Shown here: positions 63,886 through 64,000 of the stretch, one piece after another
Position numbering within the stretch: the stretch's first letter is position 1
How the letters are laid out: each line of letters opens with the position of its first letter
The notes under the pieces: generated by a model
Database searches by the model: none
Told to the model about the DNA's origin: nothing
The model's input: the letters and a program-made list of their open reading frames with translations, nothing else
Program-made: the position numbers and the translations under genes
NCBI GenBank assembly: GCA_028277395.1
Contig: JANQGJ010000022.1
Coordinates: forward strand, 83,810 to 147,809
Reading direction: 5' to 3'
DNA from: Bacteroidales bacterium
GTDB lineage: Bacteria; Bacteroidota; Bacteroidia; Bacteroidales; F082
Length of the DNA stretch: 64,000 nucleotides

Positions 63886-64000
63886 ATCTACTGAAACAAT
63901 AACTGAAATCAGTTACAGAAGCGGCCGGAATGGATACGGCTGGAAGGGCTGTTAGATTGCTGCAACCATAAAATGCACGATAAAACGAAGAAAATTCCGG
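62945..64000 (-). CDS. Cys-rich BspA-like leucine-rich repeat protein (5' truncated at window edge)
   Basis: The reading frame is open to the right edge, so the N-terminus is missing; at least 351 residues are present. At least ten repeats of 26-27 residues follow the pattern LFDNCTAVTDFSYCFxxCSSLSSIPxG, shown here by its parts LFDNCTAVTDFS and CSSLSSIP. Two repeats (with RYTS and RNTS) are one residue shorter and lack one Cys. The last unit breaks into an APELWNTHSSATGTG tail ending GGGGP. BspA-type repeats act in adhesion, but the conserved Cys and the tail resemble phage or extracellular fibres. A surface or fibre role is inferred. Confidence 0.8.
   Translation of the reverse strand, partial: PEFSSFYRAFYGCSNLTALPAVSIPAASVTDFSYCFSRCSSLSPISDGLFDYCTAVTDFGGCFYYCTSLSSIPTSLFDNCPNVTNFRNCFSLCSSLSSIPDNLFDYCTAVTELSSCFSMCSSLSTIPTGLFDNCTAVTDFSWCFNQCSSLSTIPTGLFDNCTVVTNFSSCFSRCTSLSSIPSGLFNNCPDVTNFSNCFYYCSPLSSIPDNLFDNCTAVTDFSYCFRYTSITSIPAGLFNNCINVTDFTECFGNCTSLSSIPDNLFDNCTAVTDFSFCFRNTSITSIPDGLFNNCINVTDFSYCFSNDTDLTGNAPELWNTHSSATGTGCFYNCTGLNNYYNIPSAWGGGGP

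Overview
The window reads as a chromosomal segment of a Bacteroidota species, most likely a Bacteroidales/Marinilabiliales-type bacterium. The DNA is AT-rich. SD-like leaders are not obvious. Many genes are preceded by the Bacteroidota -7 promoter element TAnnTTTG, with 14 exact matches placed just upstream of genes. Typical families of the phylum are present: TonB-dependent receptors with an N-terminal carboxypeptidase-like domain, DUF4249, DUF4301, DUF2023, YwqK/MORN-type repeat proteins and bTHX. No phage, insertion sequence or CRISPR array was recognised. Both ends cut a gene.

Layout. (1) 1-8777, + strand: end of a heterodimeric ABC exporter, a methyltransferase, a cation diffusion facilitator, then an RND/MMPL pump, a LolA-like periplasmic protein and an outer-membrane barrel that look like one envelope lipid or hydrophobe export set. 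(2) 8889-13313: flavodoxin, DUF2023, a DUF2249-AhpD-like fusion, DUF2325, a small exported protein and a DUF2249-DUF1858 protein, a compact redox-flavoured cluster of poorly known families. (3) Two tandem tRNA-Leu genes and a DUF4301 protein. (4) 15398-24906: two paralogous outer-surface lipoproteins, an orphan carboxypeptidase-like domain protein, a YwqK-like protein, a TPR membrane protein and a large TonB-dependent receptor. Three transcription units here carry 11-bp-period TTAACA-type arrays like PhoP/PhoB boxes, so this is probably a phosphate-starvation uptake locus. (5) 25008-33269: housekeeping and small envelope genes (TrmH, bTHX with a histone-like tail, HAD phosphatase, RecR, Nth, lipoprotein, NRK-like kinase, SO_0444-type metal permease). 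(6) 33266-39791, - strand: an eight-gene co-directional block (DUF5011-like lipoprotein, lipid kinase, SUI1/YciH, secreted C1 aminopeptidase, TPMT-like methyltransferase, unknown protein, YbdG-like MscS channel, PPK2). (7) 39985-47408: M23 peptidase, GuaA, a five-LysM/PBP1 protein and a lipoprotein. (8) 47542-55181: a hybrid multi-PAS kinase, a second multi-PAS kinase, a single-domain response regulator and an acyltransferase. (9) 55390-64000: PEGA protein, rhomboid protease, lipoprotein, TonB-dependent receptor with DUF4249 partner, a degenerate histidine kinase, and a Cys-rich BspA-like repeat protein running off the right edge.

The most interesting signals are the three Pho-box-like arrays over the lipoprotein/TonB receptor locus, the DUF2249/DUF2325/DUF2023/flavodoxin cluster, the RND-LolA-barrel cassette, a 32-bp perfect palindrome inside the end of a gene, a 73-bp palindromic intergenic element, and mirror-image promoters that imply a leaderless guaA transcript. 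Functions are inferred from motifs by eye; no database search was possible.
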